DNA of 53,562 bases from Octadecabacter sp. (lineage in GTDB: Bacteria > Pseudomonadota > Alphaproteobacteria > Rhodobacterales > Rhodobacteraceae), in the NCBI GenBank assembly GCA_017886375.1, contig JAGGNB010000103.1, positions 1 to 53,562 on the forward strand, written 5' to 3'. Made by a program: the position numbers and the translations under genes. Below, one piece after another: positions 1 through 9,660 of the stretch; within the stretch, counting starts at the first letter, position 1, and every line of letters begins with the position of its first letter. Below the pieces are notes generated by a model. That model was given only the letters and a program-made list of their open reading frames with translations, searched no databases and was not told the DNA's origin.

Positions 1-1107
1 GTCGAGCCACGGCAACATCGCTTCGATGTCGCTTGTCTCGATGGTAGCCCCACACCAAATGCGCAGGCCAGCCGGCGCGTCGCGATACGCCCCGATATCC
101 AGCGCAATGCCTTCAACTTCAAGCCGCTTTGCAATGGCTTTGGCAAAGGCTGCACCGTCGGTGATGCGCGGATCGGTGAATTTCAAACAGACCGATGTGT
201 TCGACCGTGTCGCCGCATTGACCGCAAGATTGTCAATCCAGTCGCGTGTGGCACAGAAATTCCAGATCGCCTGCGCATTGGCATCGGCGCGCATTTTCAG
301 CGCGTCCAGACCGCCGATTGATTTCGCCCAATGCAGCGCGAACAGGTAGTCTTCAACACACAGCATCGACGGCGTGTTGATCGTTTCACCCTTAAAGATG
401 CCTTCAATCAATTTGCCGCCTTTGGTCATGCGGAAAATCTTTGGCATCGGCCAAGGTGGGGTATAATTCTCAAGCCGTTCAACCGCACGTGGCGACAAAA
501 CGATCATCCCATGCGCCGCTTCGCCGCCCATGACTTTCTGCCAGGAAAACGTCGTCACATCCAACTTGTCCCACGGCAGGTCTTGCGCAAAGGCCGCACT
601 GGTCGCATCGCAAATCGTCAAACCTGTGCGGTTGGCAGGGATCGGATCGCCCGCAACCCGCACGCCAGATGTCGTGCCATTCCACGTGAACACGACGTCT
701 TGGTCGTAATCCAGCGCCGCCATATCCACGATGTGACCGTAATCTGCGATATGCTCGGAGGCTTCGATCTTGAGCTGTTTGATGACGTCGCTGACCCAGC
801 CCGCGCCAAAACTTTCCCAAGCTACCATCTGAACAGGGCGTTCGCCCAACAGTGACCACATCGCCATTTCCACGGCACCCGTGTCGGATGCGGGCACAAT
901 GCCAATGCGGTAATCAGCAGGAATGCCCAGCACATCCCGCGTGAGATCGATTGCTTCCTTTAATTTTTCTTTGCCCACGGCCGCGCGGTGCGAACGACCA
1001 AGCGGAGCGTCCTTTAGTACGTCAAGCGACCATGTGGGGGGTTTGGCACAAGGGCCAGATGAAAAACGCGGATTTGCCGGCCGCGCGCCGGGTGTCGTAA
1101 TAGCCAT
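1..1107 (-). CDS. serC: phosphoserine aminotransferase (3' end truncated by window edge)
   Basis: Reverse-strand reading from ATG at 1107: [92 protein letters not shown]..., typical SerC; open to the window edge. Not in the ORF track because it has no stop. Confidence 0.93.
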   Translation of the reverse strand, partial: MAITTPGARPANPRFSSGPCAKPPTWSLDVLKDAPLGRSHRAAVGKEKLKEAIDLTRDVLGIPADYRIGIVPASDTGAVEMAMWSLLGERPVQMVAWESFGAGWVSDVIKQLKIEASEHIADYGHIVDMAALDYDQDVVFTWNGTTSGVRVAGDPIPANRTGLTICDATSAAFAQDLPWDKLDVTTFSWQKVMGGEAAHGMIVLSPRAVERLENYTPPWPMPKIFRMTKGGKLIEGIFKGETINTPSMLCVEDYLFALHWAKSIGGLDALKMRADANAQAIWNFCATRDWIDNLAVNAATRSNTSVCLKFTDPRITDGAAFAKAIAKRLEVEGIALDIGAYRDAPAGLRIWCGATIETSDIEAMLPWLD

Positions 1108-1111
1108 TTGT

Positions 1112-1149
1112 GCTATCCTTCCAGATAAGCGCCCTTCGTTGGGGAAGGG
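1112..1149 (-). promoter_or_regulatory. candidate serC leader RNA (two tandem hairpins, second spans the RBS)
   Basis: On the minus strand directly before the serC ATG: CCCTTC-CCCAAC-GAAGGG hairpin (1132-1149), then GCTTATC-TGGAAG-GATAGC (1112-1130) whose loop/3' arm carries the GGAAGGA Shine-Dalgarno. Position and form fit the alphaproteobacterial 'serC' leader motif. Confidence 0.5.
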
Positions 1150-1319
1150 TGTCCCACCTCGCGGCATACTCAAACACTGAAAATACTGCAATAGGCAAAG
1201 GCACATCGCCTGCAGGGCCAAGCACAGTGGGCCTTTTTGTGCCGCAGAGCGCGTTGTCCAAGTCAGGGAGGAGGCCACCTATCAGAGGTAGGGCTTCGCT
1301 CGATTGGGGACTGATCGCT

Positions 1320-2120
1320 TCAAACCTGACCGATCTTGAAGCCCCGCGACAGATGATTGCGCATCGCAAAGAGCAGCAAGGCACCCGGCACCATTGACGC
1401 GACGGTGACGGCCATAACCAACCCGATGTCGGTCTGAAATCCGAACAGCGCATTGATTGCCATGCTAATCGGCTTGCCGTTTGTGGTTGTAAGAATCCGT
1501 GCAAAGACCACCTCAACCCAAGAAAACATGAAACAGAAGAATGCCGTGACTGCGATGCCTGGTGCGATCTGGGGTAGTAAAAATTTCCAGATAAAGCGTG
1601 GACGAGAATACCCGTCCAGAAATGCGGCTTCGTCCATTTCTTTCGGGATGGCGGAAATGAATCCCTGCAAAATCCAGATCGCAATCGGGAGATTGAACAG
1701 GCAATGGGCCAGCGCGATTCCAAAGACGGAGTTCACGATCCCAACGGCAGAAAACAGCTGAAAGATTGGTAGGGTCAGCACAACAGGGGGTGTGATCCGA
1801 AACGCGATAAAGGCAAGGAACAGGTGTTTGTCACCCAGAAACGACATGCGAGAGAACGCATAGGCCGCGGGGATCGCCACCGGCACTGTGATGCAGATGT
1901 TGATCAGGACATAGGCAATCGAATTGACAAAAGCGGATCGCAAATTGGGGTCGATCATGATGGTGCTGTAGTTGCCCCATGTGAAACTGCCCACGTTCGC
2001 ATCTGGTTTCGCCAATGTGACAACAAAGCTGAGCAGCGTCATTTGTATAAGCGGCAGGAATATGAACAGCACGAAACTGAGCAGCCCGATCATCTTAAGC
2101 GCGGGTAGGTATTTGTTCAT
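1320..2120 (-). CDS. ABC transporter permease (GlpQ-like paralog)
   Basis: MNKYLPALKMIGLLSF...AAYAFSRMSFLGDKHLFLAFIAFRITPPVVLTLPIFQLFSAVGI...; BPD_transp inner membrane signature (EMDEAAFLDGYSRPRF); matches the 8789-9637 permease along its length. Confidence 0.88.
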   Translation of the reverse strand: MNKYLPALKMIGLLSFVLFIFLPLIQMTLLSFVVTLAKPDANVGSFTWGNYSTIMIDPNLRSAFVNSIAYVLINICITVPVAIPAAYAFSRMSFLGDKHLFLAFIAFRITPPVVLTLPIFQLFSAVGIVNSVFGIALAHCLFNLPIAIWILQGFISAIPKEMDEAAFLDGYSRPRFIWKFLLPQIAPGIAVTAFFCFMFSWVEVVFARILTTTNGKPISMAINALFGFQTDIGLVMAVTVASMVPGALLLFAMRNHLSRGFKIGQV

Positions 2121-2983
2121 GACGATTGCCCACCGTCTAGCTTGCCTTGGGCTTTGGTGAACATCCATGCCACGCTCAAAACGATCAAGAAATAAAGGAC
2201 CGACCGCGCAGCCGAAGGGCCATAATTGAAGGCTTTAATGTCCTCACCCAGATCAACGGCAAGAAACATTGTGGCGCCGTGGGGTCCGCCTGCGTTGATC
2301 GGAAACGCTTCGGTGTAGATCATGAAAGAATCCATAAACCGCAGAAGAATTGCCATCAACAGCACATGATAGAGCTTTGGCAATTGAATGTGTCTAAACA
2401 CCTGCAAAGGGCTGGCGCCGTCAATCGCGGCCGCTTGATAATACGACGCGGGAATTGTTGTCAGCGCGCTGTAGCACAAGATCACAACAAGGCTGGTCCA
2501 ATGCCACACGTCCATCGCGATGATGACCAGCCATGTTAACGAAATGGAAAGTTTCCAGTCAGATGACCATCCGATGTAGGTCATGGCGCGACCTAGAATT
2601 CCCGTGTCGGGGTTCAGCAGGCTCAGCCAAAGGGACGGGATCATGTTCCAAGGCACCAGCAGGGGCAGGGCGACGACGGCGAGCGCGATGCCAACCCAGA
2701 ACTTGCGTCTCGGAATACAAAGCGCAATCGCAATCCCGAGAGGTATCTGGATCGTGAGAACCAAAACCGAAAACAACGTGCTGCGTCCAAAGCTTGCCCA
2801 GAAGCGGCCAGAACTGATGATGCCACCATACCATTCCAAACCCACCCAAAATCGGGACTCAAGAATGAAGATATCAAAGAATGAATAATTGATGACAGTG
2901 ATAAGCGGGATCAGCCCAACAAAGCCAAGAATGAGCACTGTGGGCAAGACGAATACCCAGCCGGCGTTGTTATGATCCTTCAT
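2117..2983 (-). CDS. ABC transporter permease (GlpP-like paralog)
   Basis: 288 aa; shares MDVWHWTSLV, YYQAAxID, LLRFMDSFMIYTE with the 7917-8789 permease; overlaps the next gene by 4 nt. Confidence 0.88.
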   Translation of the reverse strand: MKDHNNAGWVFVLPTVLILGFVGLIPLITVINYSFFDIFILESRFWVGLEWYGGIISSGRFWASFGRSTLFSVLVLTIQIPLGIAIALCIPRRKFWVGIALAVVALPLLVPWNMIPSLWLSLLNPDTGILGRAMTYIGWSSDWKLSISLTWLVIIAMDVWHWTSLVVILCYSALTTIPASYYQAAAIDGASPLQVFRHIQLPKLYHVLLMAILLRFMDSFMIYTEAFPINAGGPHGATMFLAVDLGEDIKAFNYGPSAARSVLYFLIVLSVAWMFTKAQGKLDGGQSS

Positions 2984-3005
2984 GTCATTGCACTCACAAA
3001 CCGCG

Positions 3006-3764
3006 TCAGGCCGTCACCACTTTGGTTCCCCAGCTGACGCAATTGCTTGCCAGACCATCGGCTAACGGGCGGTCTGTAAACAATTGATCGACATCTTTGA
3101 GTGAACAAATCGTAAGAGGCGCTTTGCGCTGAAACTTGATGTGGTCGGCGACGACAAGGACGTTGCGCGACCGACCGATGGCCGTCGTGCTGACGATGAT
3201 TTCTTGCCCGTCAAAATCAAGAAGATCCCCATCCGCATCGATGGCCGAACAGCCAAGAATTGAAAAGTCGAATTTGAACTGCTTCACCATCTCGACTGTC
3301 AGGATACCGACAACACCACTGTCTGACCGCCGCAGTTCGCCGCCAGCCAGAATAATTTTGCAGGTCCGATTGGCCGTCAATATCTGCGCGATGTTCAAAT
3401 TGTTGGTTACGACGAGTAAATTTTCGTGATCAATCAATTCGCGTGCGACGGCTTCGGTGCTTGTGCCGATATTCATGAACACCGACGCGCCGTCCGGAAT
3501 AGACTGGGCGCATTGTACACCTATTGATTTCTTGCCGACCTCGTTCAGGCGGCGACGTTCTTCATAAATGATGTTCACAACACCGGATGGAACGACCGCC
3601 CCACCGTGAACACGATCTAGTTGCCCGGCTTCTGCCAAGTCCGACAGGTCCCGTCTGATCGTTTGTACCGTGACGCCGTAATGCGCTGAAAGATCGTCGA
3701 CCATGACTTTGCCGTCTTGGCGCGCCAGTTCGAGAATCTCTTGTTGCCTGAAATTTGAGACCAT
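3006..3764 (-). CDS. glpR: DeoR/GlpR family transcriptional regulator
   Basis: N-terminal HTH (MVSNFRQQEILELARQDGKVMVDDLSAHYGVTVQTIRRDLSDLAEAGQLDRVHGGAV) plus DeoR C-terminal sensor domain; divergent to glpD. Confidence 0.9.
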   Translation of the reverse strand: MVSNFRQQEILELARQDGKVMVDDLSAHYGVTVQTIRRDLSDLAEAGQLDRVHGGAVVPSGVVNIIYEERRRLNEVGKKSIGVQCAQSIPDGASVFMNIGTSTEAVARELIDHENLLVVTNNLNIAQILTANRTCKIILAGGELRRSDSGVVGILTVEMVKQFKFDFSILGCSAIDADGDLLDFDGQEIIVSTTAIGRSRNVLVVADHIKFQRKAPLTICSLKDVDQLFTDRPLADGLASNCVSWGTKVVTA

Positions 3765-3947
3765 TCCCTACTCCTTAGCGTCACGCTTCGAGCCGCCAAA
3801 CGACGTTGTCATGTAGGGGCTGCATTGCGCCCAACAGTCAATACTCCGCTCGAATCGTCAATAGCCATGACCCTCCCCGCCTGCAAAACCACGAAGATAG
3901 AAACAAATCGAAGCTAATGCGCATGCAAAACGGCAATATTAGCCAAT

Positions 3948-3966
3948 AACGAACATAAACGAACAT
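3948..3966 (+). promoter_or_regulatory. candidate GlpR operator: two AACGAACAT direct repeats, 10 bp apart
   Basis: AACGAACAT at 3948-3956 and 3958-3966 in the glpR/glpD intergenic region; same half-site as the enterobacterial GlpR operator (…AACGAACAT…). Confidence 0.6.
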
Positions 3967-3997
3967 TCGCTCTTGCAACAATAGTAAAACTAACGCT

Positions 3998-5680
3998 ATG
4001 TCACGTTACGTCGCGAGCTGGGAGGCTGCGACACCAAATGAACGCGGGGAGGCGTCATTGGATCAGCATGACAGCCAAGATATTGTCGACCTTTTTGTCA
4101 TCGGTGGTGGCATCAACGGGTGCGGCATTGCGCGTGATGCCGTGGGCCGTGGCCTAACGGTTGAGCTGGCTGAAATGAATGATCTGGCCTCTGCGACCTC
4201 GTCCGCGTCAACCAAACTTTTCCACGGTGGCTTACGGTACCTTGAGTATTGGGAGATCGGCCTTGTCCGCAGCGCCTTGATCGAACGTGAGGTACTGTTG
4301 CAGGCGATGCCGCATATTTCCTGGCCGATGCGTTTCGTGCTTCCGTACCACAAAGACATGAGATTTGAGGGCGACACCCCGACCTCCAAAGTGCTGAGCA
4401 TTCTGATGCCATGGATGAAAGGGCGCCGCCCTGCATGGCTCATTCGGTTCGGGCTATTTCTGTATGACAATCTGGGTGGCCGCAAAATCCTCAAGGGAAC
4501 AACCTCGCTCAAATTGGCGGGGACGCCTGAGGGCGCACCCCTACAAGATCGATTTGAGCGGGCATACGAATATTCCGATTGCTGGATCGAAGACAGCCGG
4601 TTGGTGGTTTTAAACGCACGTGATGCCCAAGCGCGTGGCGCACGGATAAGCGTTCGCACCAAAGTCATTTCGGCTGACCAAGTTGAAGGCATTTGGCAAA
4701 TCACGCTTGCGCCCGAAGACGGCGGTGCGCGCCGTGTGGTCAAGGCACGTATGCTGGTCAATGCAGGCGGCCCTTGGGTCGAAGATGTTATCCGTAATAC
4801 TGTGCGGATCAATTCAACAGAAGGCATCCGGTTGGTGCGCGGCAGTCACATCGTGACGCCCAAACTTTATGATCACGACAAGTGCTATTTCTTCCAAGGC
4901 GAAGATGGCCGGATCATTTTCACCATCCCCTACGAGACCGACTTTACGCTGATCGGGACCACGGACGCAGAGCATGATGATGTGTCTCAAAAACCTGTCT
5001 GCACACCCGAAGAGCAGACATATCTTGTTGAATTTGCGTCCAAGTATCTGAAAAAACCGGTCACGAAAGAAGATATAGTATGGACGTATTCTGGCGTGCG
5101 TCCGCTGTATGATGACGGGGCGACATCGGCCACGGCCGCAACGCGGGACTATGTGCTGAAAGTAAACGAAACCGCTGGCGCGCCGATCCTGAATGTCTTC
5201 GGCGGTAAGATTACGACATACCGCAAACTCGCCGAAGCCGCGTTGGAAAAAATCGTTCCCTTCTTTCCGCAGGCGGGAAAGCCGTGGACTGCTGGCGTCG
5301 CGATGCCGGGTGGGGATTTTCCGGTTGATGGTGTCGCGGCGCTAAAGGCGCGGTTGGCAGCGCAATATCCATTTTTGACGGCCCGCTGGGCTGACCGGAT
5401 GATCAAGGCTTATGGTTTGGACGCGTTTGACGTTCTTGGGGACGCGAAAACCGAACCAGATTTGGGCCAGAACTTCGGCTCCAATCTGACCGAACGTGAA
5501 GTCGTTTGGTTGATTGAAAATGAATTTGTACATACCGCCGACGATGTGGTTTGGCGTCGATCCAAACTCGGGCTTCGCATGACGGTGCAAGAAATTGAGT
5601 TGCTGGACAAATGGTTGGCAGCACGCCTGTTGACCGACCGCAGCGACACGCAGCCTGGCCTGCGCAAAGGGAGAAAATAA
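3998..5680 (+). CDS. glpD: glycerol-3-phosphate dehydrogenase
   Basis: 560 aa; FAD motif DLFVIGGGINGCGIARDAVGRGL, SSASTKLFHGGLRYLEYWEIGLVRSAL. N-terminal ~25 aa may be over-called. Confidence 0.93.
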   Translation: MSRYVASWEAATPNERGEASLDQHDSQDIVDLFVIGGGINGCGIARDAVGRGLTVELAEMNDLASATSSASTKLFHGGLRYLEYWEIGLVRSALIEREVLLQAMPHISWPMRFVLPYHKDMRFEGDTPTSKVLSILMPWMKGRRPAWLIRFGLFLYDNLGGRKILKGTTSLKLAGTPEGAPLQDRFERAYEYSDCWIEDSRLVVLNARDAQARGARISVRTKVISADQVEGIWQITLAPEDGGARRVVKARMLVNAGGPWVEDVIRNTVRINSTEGIRLVRGSHIVTPKLYDHDKCYFFQGEDGRIIFTIPYETDFTLIGTTDAEHDDVSQKPVCTPEEQTYLVEFASKYLKKPVTKEDIVWTYSGVRPLYDDGATSATAATRDYVLKVNETAGAPILNVFGGKITTYRKLAEAALEKIVPFFPQAGKPWTAGVAMPGGDFPVDGVAALKARLAAQYPFLTARWADRMIKAYGLDAFDVLGDAKTEPDLGQNFGSNLTEREVVWLIENEFVHTADDVVWRRSKLGLRMTVQEIELLDKWLAARLLTDRSDTQPGLRKGRK

Positions 5681-6771
5681 TGTCACTCATTCTTGAAGGT
5701 GTGTCCAAGTCCGTAAACGGCCAGCCGCATATCCACGCCACTGACCTTGAGCTGCTCGGCGGAACGATGAATGTCCTGCTCGGTCCAACATCGTCAGGCA
5801 AAACGTCGCTGATGCGGCTGATGGCCGGCCTTGATGCGCCCAACACAGGCAAAGTCATCTGGGACGGAAAAGACGTTACAGGCATGCGCGTTCAGGACCG
5901 GGGCGTTGCAATGGTGTACCAGCAATTCATCAACTACCCGTCGATGACGGTGTACGAAAATATCGCCAGCCCAATGCGCCTTTTAAGAAAATCAAAAGAC
6001 CAGATCGATTCCGCCGTCAAAAAAGCTGCGGAGTTGATGAAACTGGCGCCCGAGCTTCTGGCGCGCAAGCCGTTGGAATTGTCAGGCGGTCAGCAGCAGC
6101 GCTGCGCGTTGGCGCGCGCGCTTGTCAAAGAAGCGGGCCTTGTCTTGTTGGACGAACCTTTGGCGAACCTTGACTATAAGCTGCGCGAAGAATTGCGCGC
6201 CGAGATCCCGAAAATCTTTGAAGAGGCCGGGTCGATCTTTGTCTATGCCACGACAGAACCCGAAGAGGCGCTGCTGCTGGGCGGCAACACGGCCACGATG
6301 TGGGAAGGCAGAATCACCCAATTCGGGAAGACGCCGATTGTGTACCGCCAACCCGTTAACGCGACCACCGCGCGGGTGTTTTCTGATCCGCCGATGAATT
6401 TTCTGAAGGTCCGCATGACCGGAGGTCGCCTGCACTTTGGCGATGGACAAAGCGTACCTGCATCCGATGCCTTCACGGGACTGACCGAAGGCAATTACCT
6501 TGCGGGGTTCCGACCGAACCATTTGGAAATGGCGAAAAAGGGACCAAGCGCTTTGGAATTTGCTACCAAACTACAAGTTACCGAAATCACTGGCTCCGAA
6601 ACGTTTATTCATTTGGATCACCAAGGTGACAGTTGGGTGGGGTTGATCCACGGCGTCAAGATCTTGGAGATCGGTGCAATGATGGACGTCTTCCTCGATC
6701 CGAAACACGTCTACATCTTTGCAGAAGATGGCACGTCTGTCGCGCCTGCATCCTACGCAACAGCAGCCTGA
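5680..6771 (+). CDS. glpS: glycerol ABC transporter ATP-binding protein (GlpS-like)
   Basis: MSLILEGVSKSVNGQPHIHATDLELLGGTMNVLLGPTSSGKTSLMRLMAGL..., Walker A, LSGGQQQR signature, LDEPLANLD; ATG overlaps the glpD stop. Confidence 0.88.
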   Translation: MSLILEGVSKSVNGQPHIHATDLELLGGTMNVLLGPTSSGKTSLMRLMAGLDAPNTGKVIWDGKDVTGMRVQDRGVAMVYQQFINYPSMTVYENIASPMRLLRKSKDQIDSAVKKAAELMKLAPELLARKPLELSGGQQQRCALARALVKEAGLVLLDEPLANLDYKLREELRAEIPKIFEEAGSIFVYATTEPEEALLLGGNTATMWEGRITQFGKTPIVYRQPVNATTARVFSDPPMNFLKVRMTGGRLHFGDGQSVPASDAFTGLTEGNYLAGFRPNHLEMAKKGPSALEFATKLQVTEITGSETFIHLDHQGDSWVGLIHGVKILEIGAMMDVFLDPKHVYIFAEDGTSVAPASYATAA

Positions 6772-6783
6772 GGGAACACAAAA

Positions 6784-7863
6784 ATGGCAAAAATTACCCT
6801 CGAAAACTTGGCGCATTCATATTTGCCAAAACCGACGCGTGAAGAAGATTACGCGCTGAAATCTATGGACCACGATTGGGTCGACGGAGAGGCTTACGCG
6901 CTTCTTGGATCGTCCGGCTGTGGCAAGTCCACGCTTTTGAACATCATTTCCGGCCTGCTGCATCCCAGCCAAGGCCGCATTCTGTTCAACGACAAAGACG
7001 TCACGATGGCCCCAACCACGCAGCGCAACATCGCGCAGGTTTTCCAGTTTCCCGTGGTTTATGACACGATGACCGTGCGCGACAATCTGGCCTTTCCGCT
7101 GCGCAATCGCGGCTCTGATCCGGCCTACATCCAAGAACGGGTCCAGCAGATCGCGGCGATGATCGGTATGGAAGCCACGCTTGATCGCAAGGCCCGCGGG
7201 TTGACCGCAGATGCCAAGCAAAAGATTTCGCTGGGGCGCGGTATGGTGCGGGAAGACGTGAACGCGCTGTTGTTTGACGAACCACTCACAGTGATCGACC
7301 CGCACATGAAGTGGGAATTGCGCACCCAGCTCAAATCCTTGCATCACGAATTTGGCCACACGATGATCTATGTGACCCACGACCAAACTGAGGCACTGAC
7401 ATTCGCGGACAAAGTCGTCGTCATGTTCGACGGCCGCGTCGTGCAGATGGGCACCCCGCAGCAGCTTTTTGAGACGCCTGAACATACGTTTGTCGGCTAT
7501 TTTATCGGCTCACCCGGAATGAACGTGCTGGAGGCCAAAGTGTCCGGTGACAAAGCGGTCATCGCAGGCACGGAGATTTCTCTGGGTCAGGGCTTCGGGA
7601 CACCGACAGGCAAGGTCGAATTGGGCGTTCGCCCGGAATTCGTAACGCTTCAGTCCGGAGATGAGGGATTGCCCGTGACAATTAAGCGGGTCGAGGATGT
7701 TGGCCGTCATAAGATCGTGCGCGCAGATTTCCAAGGGATCGAAATCAACATCATTGCCGCCGAAGGCGAGAATATTTCGCCAGATATGAACCGCGTCGTC
7801 TTCGATACGGCGGGCATCAATATTTACTCCGACAGTTGGCGCGTCGCGCCCAAGGCGGCCTGA
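6784..7863 (+). CDS. glpT: glycerol ABC transporter ATP-binding protein (GlpT-like)
   Basis: 359 aa; GSSGCGKSTLLNIISGL, VIDPHMKWELRTQLKSL, VTHDQTEALTFADKVVVM; second ATPase of the GlpST pair. Confidence 0.87.
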   Translation: MAKITLENLAHSYLPKPTREEDYALKSMDHDWVDGEAYALLGSSGCGKSTLLNIISGLLHPSQGRILFNDKDVTMAPTTQRNIAQVFQFPVVYDTMTVRDNLAFPLRNRGSDPAYIQERVQQIAAMIGMEATLDRKARGLTADAKQKISLGRGMVREDVNALLFDEPLTVIDPHMKWELRTQLKSLHHEFGHTMIYVTHDQTEALTFADKVVVMFDGRVVQMGTPQQLFETPEHTFVGYFIGSPGMNVLEAKVSGDKAVIAGTEISLGQGFGTPTGKVELGVRPEFVTLQSGDEGLPVTIKRVEDVGRHKIVRADFQGIEINIIAAEGENISPDMNRVVFDTAGINIYSDSWRVAPKAA

Positions 7864-7916
7864 TATGACCCTGACCTTGAACCCGCCAACACTCAATTCG
7901 TACAGAGGACCGCGCC

Positions 7917-8789
7917 ATGAATAAGACAGTCAACCAGAAGGCATGGTTTCTCATTCTACCCGTGCTTCTGCTCGTCGCATTTTCCGCCGTGATCCCGCTC
8001 ATGACGGTCGTCAATTACTCGGTTCAGGACACATTCGGAAGAAACGAGTTCTTTTGGGCCGGCCTTGAGTGGTTCGAACAGATGCTGGCATCAGAGCGGA
8101 TGTGGAACGCCCTTGGCCGCCAGATCGCCTTTACGGCAATCATTTTGGCGATCCAGATACCGCTTGGTGTCTTTGTGGCGCTGAACATGCCGAAAAAGGG
8201 GTTCTGGGCGTCGTTCTGTCTGGTCCTGATGTCTCTGCCGCTGCTTATTCCTTGGAATGTCGTTGGGACGATTTGGCAGATTTTCGGGCGCGTTGACATT
8301 GGCCTTCTTGGCTACACGCTCAATGCGATGGGCATCGACTATAACTACACCCAAGATTTCTATGCGGCGTGGATCACTGTCGTCATGATGGATGTGTGGC
8401 ATTGGACATCGCTGGTGGCGCTGTTGGCTTATGCTGGTCTGCAATCCATCCCCGACGCTTATTATCAGGCAGCCAAAATCGATCAGGCTGGCCGCTGGAA
8501 AGTGTTCCGCTTTATTGAACTGCCAAAGATCATGGGCGTGTTGATGATCGCGATCCTGCTGCGGTTTATGGACAGCTTTATGATCTACACCGAACCCTTC
8601 GTTGTGACAGGTGGCGGCCCCGGTAACTCGACGACGTTCTTGTCGATTGATCTGGTCAAAATGGCGCTTGGACAGTTCGACCTTGGCCCCGCTGCTGCCT
8701 TCTCGATCATGTATTACCTGGTGATCCTGCTGGTTTCGTATGTGTTCTACACCGTCATGACGAACCTCGACAAAAGGGATGGCCACTGA
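7917..8789 (+). CDS. glpP: glycerol ABC transporter permease (GlpP-like)
   Basis: 290 aa, six-TM sugar-type permease; position in the glpSTPQ-V order. Confidence 0.87.
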   Translation: MNKTVNQKAWFLILPVLLLVAFSAVIPLMTVVNYSVQDTFGRNEFFWAGLEWFEQMLASERMWNALGRQIAFTAIILAIQIPLGVFVALNMPKKGFWASFCLVLMSLPLLIPWNVVGTIWQIFGRVDIGLLGYTLNAMGIDYNYTQDFYAAWITVVMMDVWHWTSLVALLAYAGLQSIPDAYYQAAKIDQAGRWKVFRFIELPKIMGVLMIAILLRFMDSFMIYTEPFVVTGGGPGNSTTFLSIDLVKMALGQFDLGPAAAFSIMYYLVILLVSYVFYTVMTNLDKRDGH

Positions 8790-9637
8790 TGTCTGATCTT
8801 ACACATACATCCGCAAAACGCGGCTTAAGACTGCCAAAGATCAATGGCAGCGCCGTCGTCATGGGTTTGTATCTTCTGTTCTTGTTGTTGCCGATCTATT
8901 GGCTGCTGATCATGAGCCTGAAGACCAATTCGGAGATATTGAACACCTTCACCCTGTGGCCCGAAGATCTGACCTTTGACAATTATCTGACGATCCTGAC
9001 GGATTCGTCTTGGTATATGGGCTACGTCAATTCGATGATTTACGTTGTCATGAACATGGTGATTTCACTCGCCGTCGCCCTTCCGGCAGCCTATGCGTTC
9101 AGCCGGTATTCATTCCTTGGTGACAAGCATTTGTTCTTCTGGCTGCTGACCAACCGGATGGCTCCACCTGCGGTCTTTGCCCTGCCATTTTTCCAGCTTT
9201 ATAGCTCGATAGGTTTGTTTGACACGCATATTGCCGTGGCCCTTGCCCACGCGCTGTTTAACGTGCCTCTGGCAGTGTGGATTCTCGAAGGGTTCATGCG
9301 CGGAGTCCCCAAGGAAATTGACGAAACAGCCTACATCGACGGCTACTCGTTCCCGCGGTTTTTCGTTCAGATCTTCACGCCGCTTGTTGCCTCGGGGATT
9401 GGTGTGACTGCGTTCTTCTTGTTCATGTTCTCATGGGTTGAACTGCTTCTCAGCCGCACCTTGACCAGCGTTGACGCCAAGCCGATCGCAGCAACGATGA
9501 CCCGAACAGTTGGTGCTGACGGGATCGATTGGGGGGTGCTGGCAGCCGCTGGTGTGCTCACGATCTTACCCGGTGCGTTGGTCATCTACTTTGTCCGCAA
9601 TTACATCGCCAAGGGCTTCGCCCTAGGCCGAGTTTAA
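8789..9637 (+). CDS. glpQ: glycerol ABC transporter permease (GlpQ-like)
   Basis: 282 aa, CarB-type permease; start overlaps the glpP stop by 1 nt. Confidence 0.87.
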   Translation: MSDLTHTSAKRGLRLPKINGSAVVMGLYLLFLLLPIYWLLIMSLKTNSEILNTFTLWPEDLTFDNYLTILTDSSWYMGYVNSMIYVVMNMVISLAVALPAAYAFSRYSFLGDKHLFFWLLTNRMAPPAVFALPFFQLYSSIGLFDTHIAVALAHALFNVPLAVWILEGFMRGVPKEIDETAYIDGYSFPRFFVQIFTPLVASGIGVTAFFLFMFSWVELLLSRTLTSVDAKPIAATMTRTVGADGIDWGVLAAAGVLTILPGALVIYFVRNYIAKGFALGRV

Positions 9638-9660
9638 GAAACGAAAGAGGAGGAATTTCA

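Noticed and set aside
331-1180. Several plus-strand ORFs at the left end (174 aa, 85 aa)
   Set aside because: All lie opposite serC, which reads continuously on the minus strand.
4063-4827. 254-aa minus-strand ORF inside glpD
   Set aside because: Ser/Arg-rich shadow ORF opposite a conserved FAD enzyme.
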